64,000 nt of DNA, from the NCBI GenBank assembly GCA_910587835.1, contig CAJUNQ010000015.1, positions 1 to 64,000 on the forward strand, written 5' to 3'. Source of the stretch: an uncultured Oscillospiraceae bacterium (GTDB lineage: Bacteria > Bacillota > Clostridia > Oscillospirales > Acutalibacteraceae). The notes under the pieces were generated by a model, which saw only the letters and a program-made list of their open reading frames with translations, did not search any database and was not told where the DNA came from. How positions within the stretch are numbered: the first letter of the stretch is position 1; every line of letters starts with the position of its first letter. Shown piece after piece: positions 7,905 through 16,053 of this stretch. The translations under genes were made by a program, and so were the position numbers.

Positions 7905-8135
7905 TCAGCGGAATTTCCTGGGCAGGGAACGCCCAAGGGCGTTGAAATAGGCCGTTGTCTCAAAGAGCTTTTCGTTTTTGGCTTTGTTCTCTTTCTTTCC
8001 GCCGAATGCCCAATGTGTAATCAGACCGCCCACGACGAAAAGAACAACAGCGCCAATCACCGCTAAAAACATGTACAGTAAATCAGAATCCCATTGATAC
8101 AACATATTCCACAAATCGCTGAATATATTCAACAT
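7905..8135 (-). CDS. Small single-span membrane protein, cassette member 1
   Basis: The 76-residue protein has an aromatic N-terminus (LWNMLYQWDSDLLYMF), one span at about 20-44, and a charged tail beginning FGGKKENKAKNEK and ending RKFR. It is the first gene after the consensus promoter at 8188-8217, with an ideal AGGAGG eight bases before the ATG. It shares layout, but little exact sequence, with the other three. Expression is probably strong, judged from promoter and ribosome binding site. Function unknown. Confidence 0.75.
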   Translation of the reverse strand: MLNIFSDLWNMLYQWDSDLLYMFLAVIGAVVLFVVGGLITHWAFGGKKENKAKNEKLFETTAYFNALGRSLPRKFR

Positions 8136-8187
8136 ATGACAGACCTCCTTTTGGTCTCGGGCGGTTGTTTTTCGTCTTTCTACATAT

Positions 8188-8217
8188 ATTATACTCTGTT
8201 CATGGGGGGGCTGTCAA
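8188..8217 (-). promoter_or_regulatory. Consensus promoter of the microprotein cassette
   Basis: Read leftward, an exact TTGACA (8212-8217) and an exact TATAAT (8188-8193) are 18 bp apart. The spacer contains a run of seven C residues. Confidence 0.85.
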
Positions 8218-8236
8218 TGGGTAATATGCACAAGGT

Positions 8237-8896
8237 TTACATAACGCTTTTGTACTCGTTCGCTTTGAGCAGCGGCTCTGAGACATAGCGGTTCAGCAGG
8301 GGCAGAATGGGCCCAGTGCCAAAGGCCATCAGCAGCGTGCCAATGCCCACCGAGGCCCCGCAGGCAAAGCCCACCCCCACGCACACCACGTCAATGGCAA
8401 TGCGCCACCAGCGAAAGGGGATTTTGGTGCGCTCGGGCACAATATAGCTGACACAGTCGTAGGGGGCCATGCCCAGGCCGCAGGTGACATAAAAGGAGCA
8501 GCCAATGAGCTGCATGGAAACCCCCAGCAGGGTCATGCCCACCCGGGCGGGGATGCCCAGCGCGCTGGCGGTGATCACCTGGCTCAGCAGCCCCCCGGTG
8601 ATGTCTGCCGCAAAGCCCACCAGAAACATGTTGCCAATGGTGCCCAGCCCCAGCTTGGACCGGTCTGTGGCCAGCACCACCGCCAGCAGCAGAATATTGA
8701 AAATGGCCTGCCAGGCGCCAAAGCTTAAGTGAAGCCGGGAGGACACCCCCAGGTTCAGGGTAGAGAAGGGGTCGCTGCCCATAGCCGCCAGCATAAAGCA
8801 GCCCACTCCCGCGCCCATCACGATGACCGCCGCCAGCATGGCCACAGTGCGCTTGACCAGATGCCGGCCCGCGTACCGGCTGAAAAAGTGCTCCAT
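8237..8896 (-). CDS. YczE/YitT-type integral membrane protein
   Basis: The 219-residue protein has about five to six membrane spans and the MGSDPFSTLNLGVS signature early in the sequence and GTIGNMFLVGF in the middle, as seen in YczE/YyaS/YitT-like proteins of Firmicutes. The biochemical role of this family is poorly known. The ATG at 8896 is chosen because GGAGG sits nine bases before it. A longer reading frame upstream would overlap degV and has no such site. It is the last gene of the xylB-degV-yczE group, four bases after the degV stop. Confidence 0.8.
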   Translation of the reverse strand: MEHFFSRYAGRHLVKRTVAMLAAVIVMGAGVGCFMLAAMGSDPFSTLNLGVSSRLHLSFGAWQAIFNILLLAVVLATDRSKLGLGTIGNMFLVGFAADITGGLLSQVITASALGIPARVGMTLLGVSMQLIGCSFYVTCGLGMAPYDCVSYIVPERTKIPFRWWRIAIDVVCVGVGFACGASVGIGTLLMAFGTGPILPLLNRYVSEPLLKANEYKSVM

Positions 8897-8900
8897 GGGC

Positions 8901-9779
8901 TCAGTCCTCCGTTTCAAACAGAATCCCCAGGGTGTTGGGGCCGCAGTGGCTGGCAATGGTGCAGCTGGCCCTGGTGGCGTGAATTTCCATAAACTCCTCG
9001 GCGGACTTGATTGTCTCCCGAACCAGCTCCTCCAGCTCCGGGTCGATGCTGGAATAGGTGATGAAAATGTGGTCCTTTTTGATGCAGGGATACTGAGCCA
9101 GCTTGTCCTTCACATAGCTTGGCAGCACCTTGCGCAGATTGCCCCGGTACTTTTTGCCCACATGCATGCTGCCGTCGGTGTTGTCCACCTCAATGCAGGG
9201 CTTCAGGCTCAGCAGATTGGCGCTTACCGCCGCCACGGTGGAGCACCGCCCTCCTGCCCGCATAAAGTCCAGGGTGTCCAGAATAAAGCTGGCGTGCACA
9301 TGAGAGCGGTTCTGTTCCAGCCGCTGGGCGATCTCTCCGGCGGAGAGGCCGGCCTTGATCAGGTCCCCGGCGTCAATTACCTGTAAGGCAATGCCCGTGG
9401 ACAGGCTGAAGCTGTCGATGGGGTAGACCCGGCCGGGCGCGCCGCTCTCCTGAAGCTCCCGGGCGGCCAGCAGGCAGTTTTTGTGGGCGCTGGAAATCGC
9501 GCCGCCCAGGTTCAGGTGAATCACATCGTACCCGGCGTTGACCCAGTCCTGAAAATACTCCACATACTCGCTCATATTGATGGCCGCGGTCTGGGGCAGG
9601 GCCTTGCGGTCGTAGTAGGCGGCAAAAATCTCCTTTACAGTGACGTCCACATTGTCCTGGTAGTCCCTGCCCTCCAAAATAATGTGAAAGGGGTAGAAAT
9701 GCACGTCATAGCGGGCTTTCAGCTCCTCGCCGATGTCGCAGGTGCTGTCGGCGCTGAGGACGATCTTTTTCTCAGGCAT
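8901..9779 (-). CDS. DegV-family fatty-acid-binding protein
   Basis: The 292-residue protein shows the DegV fold landmarks: ADSTCDI at the N-terminus, the SSAHKN loop, and DTLDFMRAGGRCS in the second half, which form the lipid-binding cleft. DegV/FakB proteins present bound fatty acids to the kinase FakA, which makes acyl phosphates for phospholipid synthesis. No fakA is seen in this window, so the partner must be elsewhere. The gene lies 45 bases after xylB and just before a YczE-like membrane protein. Confidence 0.92.
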   Translation of the reverse strand: MPEKKIVLSADSTCDIGEELKARYDVHFYPFHIILEGRDYQDNVDVTVKEIFAAYYDRKALPQTAAINMSEYVEYFQDWVNAGYDVIHLNLGGAISSAHKNCLLAARELQESGAPGRVYPIDSFSLSTGIALQVIDAGDLIKAGLSAGEIAQRLEQNRSHVHASFILDTLDFMRAGGRCSTVAAVSANLLSLKPCIEVDNTDGSMHVGKKYRGNLRKVLPSYVKDKLAQYPCIKKDHIFITYSSIDPELEELVRETIKSAEEFMEIHATRASCTIASHCGPNTLGILFETED

Positions 9780-9824
9780 AGAAACGCCATCCTTCCTCTA
9801 TGGGCTTGACAGAAAGGGGCAGGC

Positions 9825-11351
9825 TCAGCCCAGCTCCGCCAGCTGCTTGAAGTTGTCCTTCAGGGCCGGGTACAGACCCCGGTATACCTGGTAGATCTTT
9901 TCGTACTGGGCCACATTCTCCCGAATGGGCTCCTGGGGTGGGTTCAGCCGGATCATGCTGTCGCAGGCCTCCTGTACCGAGGGGTACAGGCCAGCGCCCA
10001 CGCCCGCCAGAATGGCCGCGCCCAGAGCAGGGCCCTCCTTGGACTGGACGGTCTGCACCGGCCGGTTGTATACGTCCGCCAGCATCTGCCGCCACAGGGG
10101 AGAGGTGCCCCCGCCGCCGCAGGCCAGCATCTGCCGGGGGTCCACCCCCATCTCCCGCAGTACCTCCAGGCTGTCCCGCTGAGAGTAGACCACCCCCTCC
10201 ATCACAGCCCGCAGCAGGTCGCTGCGCAGGTGCATGGCCGAAAGCCCGAAGAATACCCCCCGGCAGTCTGGGTCCAGGTGGGGGGTGCGCTCGCCCATAA
10301 GATAGGGCAGGTACAGCAGCTTGTTGCAGCCCACCGGCGACTGCTCAGCCTGCTTGTCCAGCAGCACATAGGGGTCGATGCACAGCCCCTGGGCAGAGAT
10401 GATCTCCGAGAAGCAGAAATTATCCCGGAACCACTTGAGGGACAGCCCCGCCCCCTGGGTGACGCCCATTACATGCCAGGCCCCGGGCACAGCGCAGCAG
10501 AAGGTGTGCACCCGGCCCTTGGGGTCAATGGCCAGCTTGTCGGTGTGGGCAAACACCACGCCGGAGGTGCCCAGGGTGGTAAAGGCCTTGCCGTCCCGGA
10601 CCACGCCTGTGCCTACCGCAGCGGCAGCATTGTCCCCTGCGCCGCCCGCCACAGGGGTGCCCGGGCGCAGGCCGGTGAGCTCTGCCGCCTGGCTGTGCAC
10701 CACGCCGGTAACCTCCGGAGACTCGTAGACCTTTGCCAGCAGAGCAGGGTCAATGTCCAGCTTGTTCAGTACCTCCTGGCTCCACTGCCGGCGGGGGACG
10801 TCCAAGAACTGCATACCCGACGCGTCGGAGACCTCGGTGGCGAAATCGCCGGTAAGCATATAGCGTACATAGTCCTTGGGCAGAAGAATGTGGGCGCACC
10901 GGGCGTAGACCTCCGGCTCATTCTCCCGCACCCAAAGGAGCTTGGAAGCAGTAAAGCCTGTAAGGGCCGGGTTGGCGGTAATGGCAATAAGCCGCTCGGC
11001 CCCCACTCTTTCGGTGATGGTCTCGCACTGCCTGCCGCTGCGCTGGTCGCACCAGATGATAGAGCGCCGGAGCACCCGGCCCTCCTTGTCCAGCATCACC
11101 AGGCCGTGCATCTGCCCGGAAACGCCCAGGCCCTTCACGTCCTTGGGGTCCACCCCGCTTTTTTCCATAACGGCCCGGCAGGTGGCCGCGGCGGCGTGCC
11201 ACCAGTCCTCCGGGTCCTGCTCCGCCCAGCCGTTCTGGGGCTGATAGAGAGGGTACTCCTCTGAGGCGCTGGCAATGACAGCGCCCTCCCGGTCAAACAG
11301 AACGGTTTTTGTACCGCTGGTGCCCAGGTCGATGCCAATGATATATTCCAT
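9825..11351 (-). CDS. xylB: Xylulokinase
   Basis: This FGGY-family kinase of 508 residues phosphorylates D-xylulose with ATP for entry into the pentose phosphate pathway. The N-terminal IGIDLGTSGTK phosphate loop, the substrate-site region VSGQMHGLV, and the C-terminal AGGAGDNAAAAVG and TLGTSG motifs fit xylulokinase better than glycerol or ribulose kinases. No xylose isomerase or transporter gene is adjacent, so the natural substrate could differ from xylulose. GGAGCG lies about 10 bases before the ATG. A possible weak promoter begins at TTGACA (complement of 11409-11414). Confidence 0.88.
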   Translation of the reverse strand: MEYIIGIDLGTSGTKTVLFDREGAVIASASEEYPLYQPQNGWAEQDPEDWWHAAAATCRAVMEKSGVDPKDVKGLGVSGQMHGLVMLDKEGRVLRRSIIWCDQRSGRQCETITERVGAERLIAITANPALTGFTASKLLWVRENEPEVYARCAHILLPKDYVRYMLTGDFATEVSDASGMQFLDVPRRQWSQEVLNKLDIDPALLAKVYESPEVTGVVHSQAAELTGLRPGTPVAGGAGDNAAAAVGTGVVRDGKAFTTLGTSGVVFAHTDKLAIDPKGRVHTFCCAVPGAWHVMGVTQGAGLSLKWFRDNFCFSEIISAQGLCIDPYVLLDKQAEQSPVGCNKLLYLPYLMGERTPHLDPDCRGVFFGLSAMHLRSDLLRAVMEGVVYSQRDSLEVLREMGVDPRQMLACGGGGTSPLWRQMLADVYNRPVQTVQSKEGPALGAAILAGVGAGLYPSVQEACDSMIRLNPPQEPIRENVAQYEKIYQVYRGLYPALKDNFKQLAELG

Positions 11352-11427
11352 AGACTGACGCTCCTTTTCAGGGTATTATTTCCTATTTTCCAACATTTGG
11401 GGACGGATGTCAAGGCGTAGTTGGGGG

Positions 11428-11456
11428 TTGCGCGAAAAATATCTTTGTGATATGAT
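11428..11456 (+). promoter_or_regulatory. Promoter for the GlpA-like operon leader
   Basis: TTGCGC and TATGAT are separated by exactly 17 bp. Transcription would begin near 11463, giving a leader of about 390 nt before the first gene. Confidence 0.55.
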
Positions 11457-11462
11457 GGAGGA

Positions 11463-11850
11463 AAGAAGAAAGGCCTTGTACAAAGAGGCGAAAGCCCGGG
11501 CCGGAGGCCTGGCGGTCACAGCCCCTGTCAAACGATTTGGAAGAAGCTTAAGGGTCTTTTCCCGAAAGCCCCTCTAAACTGCGGGCAAATCCCCCAGGCT
11601 CCTGGTCCTACTAATACACCCAAAACACAGGAGGGCAGGCAAGCGTTATGGTGAATGTTTGCCATAAGGGGCTCGACTTGGTCCCGACCGGTTCGCAGCC
11701 TGTCTGCCACTGGCAGACGCTCCCCGTCGAATGGGAGCAGATAGCATAACCGCCCGGTTCTTCCTCCCCATTCCAGAAAGCCCCACCCATATCCAACCCA
11801 ATGTCGACCCAAGCAGCCCCTATTTTCCCCCGTCACGAAAGGAGCACCCT
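11463..11850 (+). promoter_or_regulatory. Long structured 5' leader or candidate small RNA
   Basis: No convincing gene lies here, but several helices can be drawn: CTCCTG with CAGGAG (within about 11598-11635), TTATGG with CCATAA (about 11649-11670), a 7-bp GTCTGCC/GGCAGAC hairpin (about 11702-11718), and GCTCCC/GGGAGC (about 11719-11738). GTTATG near 11648 could instead pair with CATAAC near 11745, an alternative fold. I could not match it to a known riboswitch, T-box or 6S RNA. A 41-codon frame near the 5' end lacks a ribosome binding site. Confidence 0.4.
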
Positions 11851-13287
11851 ATGCCTCAATATGACGCTGTCATCATCGGCGCAGGCGTTACCGGCTGCGC
11901 CGCCGCCCGGGCCCTCTCCCGCTACGCGGGCCGCTTTCTTGTGCTCGAGCGCGCCGGCGACCTGTGCGAGGGCGCCAGCAAGGCCAATTCCGCCATCATC
12001 CATGCCGGGTTCGACGCCCGGCCCGGCTCCTGGAAGGCCAGGATGAACGTTCTGGGAAGCCGGATGATGGACCGGCTGGCAGAGGAGCTGGACGTGCCTT
12101 TCCGGCGCAACGGGGCCCTGGTGGCCTGCCTCAGCGAGGAGGGCCTCCCCCGTCTGCGGGCCCTGTATGACCGGGGGCGGGAGAACGGGGTAGAGGGCCT
12201 CTCTCTGCTCACCGGGGCAGAGGCCCGGGCTCTGGAACCCAACCTCACCGGCCAGGTCTGCGGCGCGCTTCTGGCCGAAACCTCGGGCATTGTCTGCCCC
12301 TTTGAGCTCACCCTGGGCCTGGGAGAAAACGCCGCCCACAACGGAGTGTGTTTTCTGTTCGACGCCCAGGTCGCCGGCCTTTGCCAGACAGAGGGGGGCT
12401 GGACCCTGGAGACCACCCGGGGCCCGGTGACCGCCCGGGCGGTGGTTAACGCGGCCGGGGTGTACGCGGGGGAGCTCCACAACCAGGTGTGCAAGGAGAA
12501 GCTCCGCATCACCCCCCGCAAGGGCGAGTATTGCCTGCTGGACCGCACCGCCGGAGGGCATGTGAGCCGCACCATTTTCCAGCTGCCCGGCCCCATGGGC
12601 AAGGGCGTTCTGGTGACCCCCACCATACACGGCAACCTGCTGGTGGGCCCCACCGCCGCTGATGTAGACGACCCCCAGGACGTCGCAACCACGGCCCGGG
12701 GCCTGACGGAGGTGAAGGAGAAATCCGCCTGGGCTGTGAAGGACCTGCCCCTGGGGCAGACCATCACCTCCTTCAGCGGCCTGCGGGCCCATGAGGCGGG
12801 CGACGACTTTATTCTGGGCGAGAGCGCCCCCGGCTTTTTCGACGGGGCGGGCATCGAGTCCCCGGGCCTGTCCAGCGCTCCCGCGATCGGGGAGTATCTG
12901 GCGGGGCTGATTGCGGACCGGCTGGGGCTGGCAGTCAACCGCAGCTTTGACCCCTTCCGCCGGGGCATCCCCAAAATTGCCGCCCTGTCTTCGGAGGAGC
13001 GGGCCGCAAAAATCAAAGAAAACCCTCTCTACGGCCATATCGTCTGCCGCTGCGAGGAGGTCTCGGAGGGGGAGATTCTGGACGCTGTTCACAGTACCCT
13101 GGGGGCCAGAACCCTGGACGGGGTCAAGCGGCGGACCCGGGCAGGCATGGGCCGGTGCCAGAGCGGGTTCTGTTCTCCCCGGGTGATGGAGATTCTGGCC
13201 CGGGAGCTGGGCCTCACCCTGGACCAGGTGCGTAAAAACGGGCCGGGCTCGGCGGTTGTACTGGAAAAGACCAGAGAGGGGGACTGA
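11851..13287 (+). CDS. GlpA-like FAD-dependent dehydrogenase with C-terminal iron-sulfur domain
   Basis: The 478-residue protein begins with a dinucleotide fold (VIIGAGVTGCAAA) and a DAO/glycerol-3-phosphate-dehydrogenase fold (NSAIIHAGFDA, VNAAGVYA). It ends with a BFD-like [2Fe-2S] domain whose cysteines are visible as CRCEE and CQSGFC. Anaerobic glycerol-3-phosphate dehydrogenase (GlpA) has this design, so oxidation of glycerol-3-phosphate is the best guess. A related hydroxyacid is possible. The ATG at 11851 follows AAAGGAG. Three bases separate it from the next gene, whose product probably accepts the electrons. Confidence 0.8.
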   Translation: MPQYDAVIIGAGVTGCAAARALSRYAGRFLVLERAGDLCEGASKANSAIIHAGFDARPGSWKARMNVLGSRMMDRLAEELDVPFRRNGALVACLSEEGLPRLRALYDRGRENGVEGLSLLTGAEARALEPNLTGQVCGALLAETSGIVCPFELTLGLGENAAHNGVCFLFDAQVAGLCQTEGGWTLETTRGPVTARAVVNAAGVYAGELHNQVCKEKLRITPRKGEYCLLDRTAGGHVSRTIFQLPGPMGKGVLVTPTIHGNLLVGPTAADVDDPQDVATTARGLTEVKEKSAWAVKDLPLGQTITSFSGLRAHEAGDDFILGESAPGFFDGAGIESPGLSSAPAIGEYLAGLIADRLGLAVNRSFDPFRRGIPKIAALSSEERAAKIKENPLYGHIVCRCEEVSEGEILDAVHSTLGARTLDGVKRRTRAGMGRCQSGFCSPRVMEILARELGLTLDQVRKNGPGSAVVLEKTREGD

Positions 13288-13290
13288 GAT

Positions 13291-14580
13291 ATGGACCGGG
13301 AGCTTGTCATTATCGGCGGGGGGCCGGCCGGGCTTGCCGCGGCCATTGCCGCCCGGGAGGCCGGGGTCCGGGACCTGCTTGTTCTGGAACGGGAGAAGGA
13401 GCTGGGGGGCATCCTGAACCAATGCATTCACAACGGCTTTGGCCTGCACACCTTTCAGGAGGAACTCACCGGCCCGGAGTACGCCGCCCGGTACATAGAC
13501 CGGGCCCAGGCCCTGGGCATCCCATACCGGCTCAGTACCACGGTGGTGGACCTGCAAAGGCAGGAGGCGGGCCTTGCCGTCGCCACAGTGAGCAAAGGAG
13601 AGGGACTGGTGCAGATTAACGCCCGGGCGGTTATTCTGGCCATGGGCTGCCGGGAGCGTCCCAGGGGGGCTTTGAACATCCCCGGCGCCCGGCCCGCGGG
13701 TATTTTTTCGGCGGGCACGGCCCAGCGTCTGGTGAACCGGGAGGGCTGGCTGCCCGGCAAACGGGTGGTCATTCTGGGCAGCGGGGACATTGGCCTGATT
13801 ATGGCCCGCCGCATGACCCTGGAAGGGGCCAGGGTGCTGTGCGTGGCCGAGCTGATGCCCTACTCCGGCGGGCTCAAGCGCAACATTGTCCAGTGTCTTC
13901 AGGACTATGACATCCCCCTGAAGCTCAGCCACACAGTGGTGGATATCCGGGGCCGGGAGCGGGTGGAGGGCGTCACCCTGGCCCGGGTGGACGAAAGCCT
14001 GCGGCCCATCCCCGGCACGGAGGAGGAGCTGGACTGCGACACGCTGCTGCTCTCGGTGGGCCTGCTGCCGGAGAACGAGCTGTCAAAGGCAGCGGGAGTG
14101 GCCCTCTCTCCGGTAACCGGCGGTCCATTGGTGGACGAGAGCCTGGAAACCGGTACGCCGGGGGTGTTCGCCTGCGGCAATGTGCTTCATGTCCACGACC
14201 TGGTGGACTATGTGTCAGAGGAGGCGGCTCAGGCCGGGCGCAGCGCCGCTGCCTATTTGCAGGGCAAGCCTTCCGCCCCGTCCCGCCGGGACATTCCCCT
14301 GACTCCCTGCGGCGCGGTGCGCTATACGGTCCCCGCTTTTGTGGACCCGGCCCGTATGCCGGAGGAGGTCACCGTGCGCTTTCGGGTGGGCCGCGGCCTG
14401 CGGGGGGCTGTGGTGACGGTGCGCGCCGGCGGCAGAGAGCTTCTGCGCCGCAAACGCCCGGTTATGGCCCCCGGGGAGATGGAGCAGCTCACCCTGAAGC
14501 GGCAGTGGCTAACCGGGGACGAGGCAGCGTTGGAAATCTGCGCCCAGGAGGCAAAGGAGGGGGAACCGTCATGCCAATAA
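13291..14580 (+). CDS. FAD/NAD-dependent oxidoreductase, GlpA partner
   Basis: The 429-residue flavoprotein has an FAD-binding GGGPAGLAAA motif at the N-terminus, a second NAD(P)-binding GSGDIGLIMA motif near residue 170, and a C-terminal VFACGNVLHVHDLVDY flavin contact. This is the pyridine nucleotide-disulfide oxidoreductase fold without a redox-active CxxC pair. Adjacent GlpA-like and DUF1667 genes suggest a three-part complex passing electrons from the substrate dehydrogenase to NAD(P), as proposed for similar clusters in Thermotoga and Clostridia. The physiological acceptor is not shown by the sequence. Confidence 0.8.
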   Translation: MDRELVIIGGGPAGLAAAIAAREAGVRDLLVLEREKELGGILNQCIHNGFGLHTFQEELTGPEYAARYIDRAQALGIPYRLSTTVVDLQRQEAGLAVATVSKGEGLVQINARAVILAMGCRERPRGALNIPGARPAGIFSAGTAQRLVNREGWLPGKRVVILGSGDIGLIMARRMTLEGARVLCVAELMPYSGGLKRNIVQCLQDYDIPLKLSHTVVDIRGRERVEGVTLARVDESLRPIPGTEEELDCDTLLLSVGLLPENELSKAAGVALSPVTGGPLVDESLETGTPGVFACGNVLHVHDLVDYVSEEAAQAGRSAAAYLQGKPSAPSRRDIPLTPCGAVRYTVPAFVDPARMPEEVTVRFRVGRGLRGAVVTVRAGGRELLRRKRPVMAPGEMEQLTLKRQWLTGDEAALEICAQEAKEGEPSCQ

Positions 14581-14969
14581 CAGAGCTTGTGTGCATCAGC
14601 TGCCCTCTGGGCTGTCCCCTGCGGGTAGAGACCGACGGGGCGGGCCGGGTCATTGCCGTAACAGGGAACACCTGCAAGCGGGGCGAGGACTACGGCAGGC
14701 GGGAGGCAACCACCCCCATGCGCACCGTCACCTCCACCGTGGGGGTGACAGGGGGGACGGCCCCGGTGGCTGCTGTGCGCACCAGGGGAGAGGTCCCCAA
14801 AAACAAAATCTTCGCCGTGATGGAGGCCCTGCGGGGGGTTATTGTTCCGGCCCCGGTAGAGCTGGGCCAGGTCATCATCCCCCACATTGCGGGCACAGAC
14901 GCGGACCTGATTGCCACCCAGCGGGTGGAGCGGCGGGAAGCCCAGGAGGAAAACCAATTTGCTGAATGA
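14571..14969 (+). CDS. DUF1667 cysteine-rich small protein
   Basis: The 132-residue protein has CISCPLGCPL at its N-terminus and a further Cys in GNTCKRG, the four-cysteine pattern typical of DUF1667 and suited to binding an iron-sulfur cluster. It is found with GlpA-like and oxidoreductase genes and is probably the electron-transfer subunit of that complex. The start at 14571 lies inside the end of the previous gene (10-base overlap), with AAGGAGG upstream. The family's function has not been settled as far as I know. Confidence 0.85.
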   Translation: MPITELVCISCPLGCPLRVETDGAGRVIAVTGNTCKRGEDYGRREATTPMRTVTSTVGVTGGTAPVAAVRTRGEVPKNKIFAVMEALRGVIVPAPVELGQVIIPHIAGTDADLIATQRVERREAQEENQFAE

Positions 14970-15684
14970 AAAAATAACCACCATACTCTTCGACCTGGAC
15001 GGCACCCTGCTGCCCATGGACACAGAGTCGTTCACCCAGACCTATTTTAAGCTGCTGGCAAAAAAGGCCGCGCCCTATGGCTATGAGCCCAAGACTTTGG
15101 TGAATGCGGTGTGGGCCGGCACAAAGGCTATGGTGATGAACGACGGCTCCATAAAAAACGACGCCCGGTTCTGGCAGGTGTTTGCCAAAGAGCTGGGAGA
15201 GGACATTCTGCGGCTGCGGCCGGTGTTCGACCAGTTTTACAGGGAGGAGTTCCACGGGGCCCGTGCCGCCACCCGGGAGAACCCCTATGCAAGGCAGGCG
15301 GTAGAGGGCCTGAAGGCCAGGGGCTGTCAGGTGGCGTTGGCCACCAACCCGCTGTTCCCTCTGGCAGGTCAGGCCACCCGGCTGAGCTGGCTGGGGCTGG
15401 CGCCTGAGGACTTCGCCCTGGTGACCAGCTACGAGAGCTGCTCCTTTTGCAAGCCCAACCCCGCCTACTTTGCCCAGGTGCTGGAACAGCTGGGCCGCAG
15501 TCCGCAGGAGTGCCTGATGGTGGGCAACGACGGGCGGGAGGATGTGCAGGCCGCAAAAGCGGCGGGCCTTTCCGTCTACCTGGTGACAGACTGCATGGAG
15601 CACACAGAGGGTGTGGACCTCTCTGGAACAGAGCAGGGCAGCTTTCGGGATTTTATGGAATTCGCGGGGCTTTGCTGCTGTTAA
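14959..15684 (+). CDS. HAD-superfamily phosphatase
   Basis: The 241-residue hydrolase has motif I LFDLDGTLLP, a Thr in LATNPLF, a Lys in CKPNPAYF and the acidic motif IV NDGREDVQAA. A TTG start at 14959 is chosen because AGGAGG lies nine bases before it and no ATG in frame gives a better site. It overlaps the DUF1667 gene by 11 bases. HAD proteins of this type hydrolyse small phosphate esters. The link to a glycerol-phosphate-type operon suggests a sugar or polyol phosphate, but this is inference. Confidence 0.85.
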   Translation: MLNEKITTILFDLDGTLLPMDTESFTQTYFKLLAKKAAPYGYEPKTLVNAVWAGTKAMVMNDGSIKNDARFWQVFAKELGEDILRLRPVFDQFYREEFHGARAATRENPYARQAVEGLKARGCQVALATNPLFPLAGQATRLSWLGLAPEDFALVTSYESCSFCKPNPAYFAQVLEQLGRSPQECLMVGNDGREDVQAAKAAGLSVYLVTDCMEHTEGVDLSGTEQGSFRDFMEFAGLCCC

Positions 15685-15713
15685 TTGCCCGGAATCAGGG
15701 CATGATATAGAAT
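15685..15713 (+). promoter_or_regulatory. Promoter of trxA-trxB
   Basis: TTGCCC and TAGAAT are separated by 17 bp, followed by an A-rich start region. Confidence 0.5.
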
Positions 15714-15741
15714 AAAAACAAAACATCAAGGAGGTACTGTT

Positions 15742-16053
15742 ATGTCTGTTCTTACAATCACTGCTGAAAATTTTGAGGCCGAGGTGCTGCAGTCAACCAA
15801 GCCTGTGCTGGTGGACTTTTGGGCGGCCTGGTGCGGCCCCTGCCGGATGTTCTCGCCTATTGTGGACGAGTTCGCGGAGGAAAACCCCGAGGCGGTAAAG
15901 GTGGGCAAGCTTAATGTGGACGAGCAGCCTGACCTGGCAGGCCGCTATGGGGTCATGAGCATTCCCACCGCCATTCTGTTCAAAAACGGGGAGCCCGCCG
16001 CCACGCTGGTGGGCCTGCAGTCCAAGGCCGCGTTGGAGGAGCTTATCAAATAG
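15742..16053 (+). CDS. trxA: Thioredoxin
   Basis: The 103-residue protein is a complete thioredoxin with the active site WAAWCGPCRM and the conserved cis-Pro (SIPTAILF). It reduces protein disulfides in the cytoplasm and is recharged by the reductase encoded directly downstream. CAAGGAGG lies nine bases before the ATG. The Asp and Lys residues that tune the active site in classical TrxA are broadly conserved. Confidence 0.97.
   Translation: MSVLTITAENFEAEVLQSTKPVLVDFWAAWCGPCRMFSPIVDEFAEENPEAVKVGKLNVDEQPDLAGRYGVMSIPTAILFKNGEPAATLVGLQSKAALEELIK

Noticed and set aside
9825..11351. Glycerol kinase as identity of the FGGY kinase
   Set aside because: Motifs around the substrate site (VSGQMHGLV) fit xylulokinase, although the nearby GlpA-like operon made glycerol kinase tempting.
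11452..11577. A 41-codon frame (ATGATGGAGG start) in the GlpA-operon leader
   Set aside because: It begins at the -10 box of the likely promoter, so its start would not be transcribed, and it has no upstream ribosome binding site.
11833..13932. A 699-codon open frame on the minus strand opposite the GlpA-like genes
   Set aside because: It is antisense to two genes with clear flavoenzyme motifs. High GC leaves the opposite strand open by chance, and its product has low-complexity composition and no motif.
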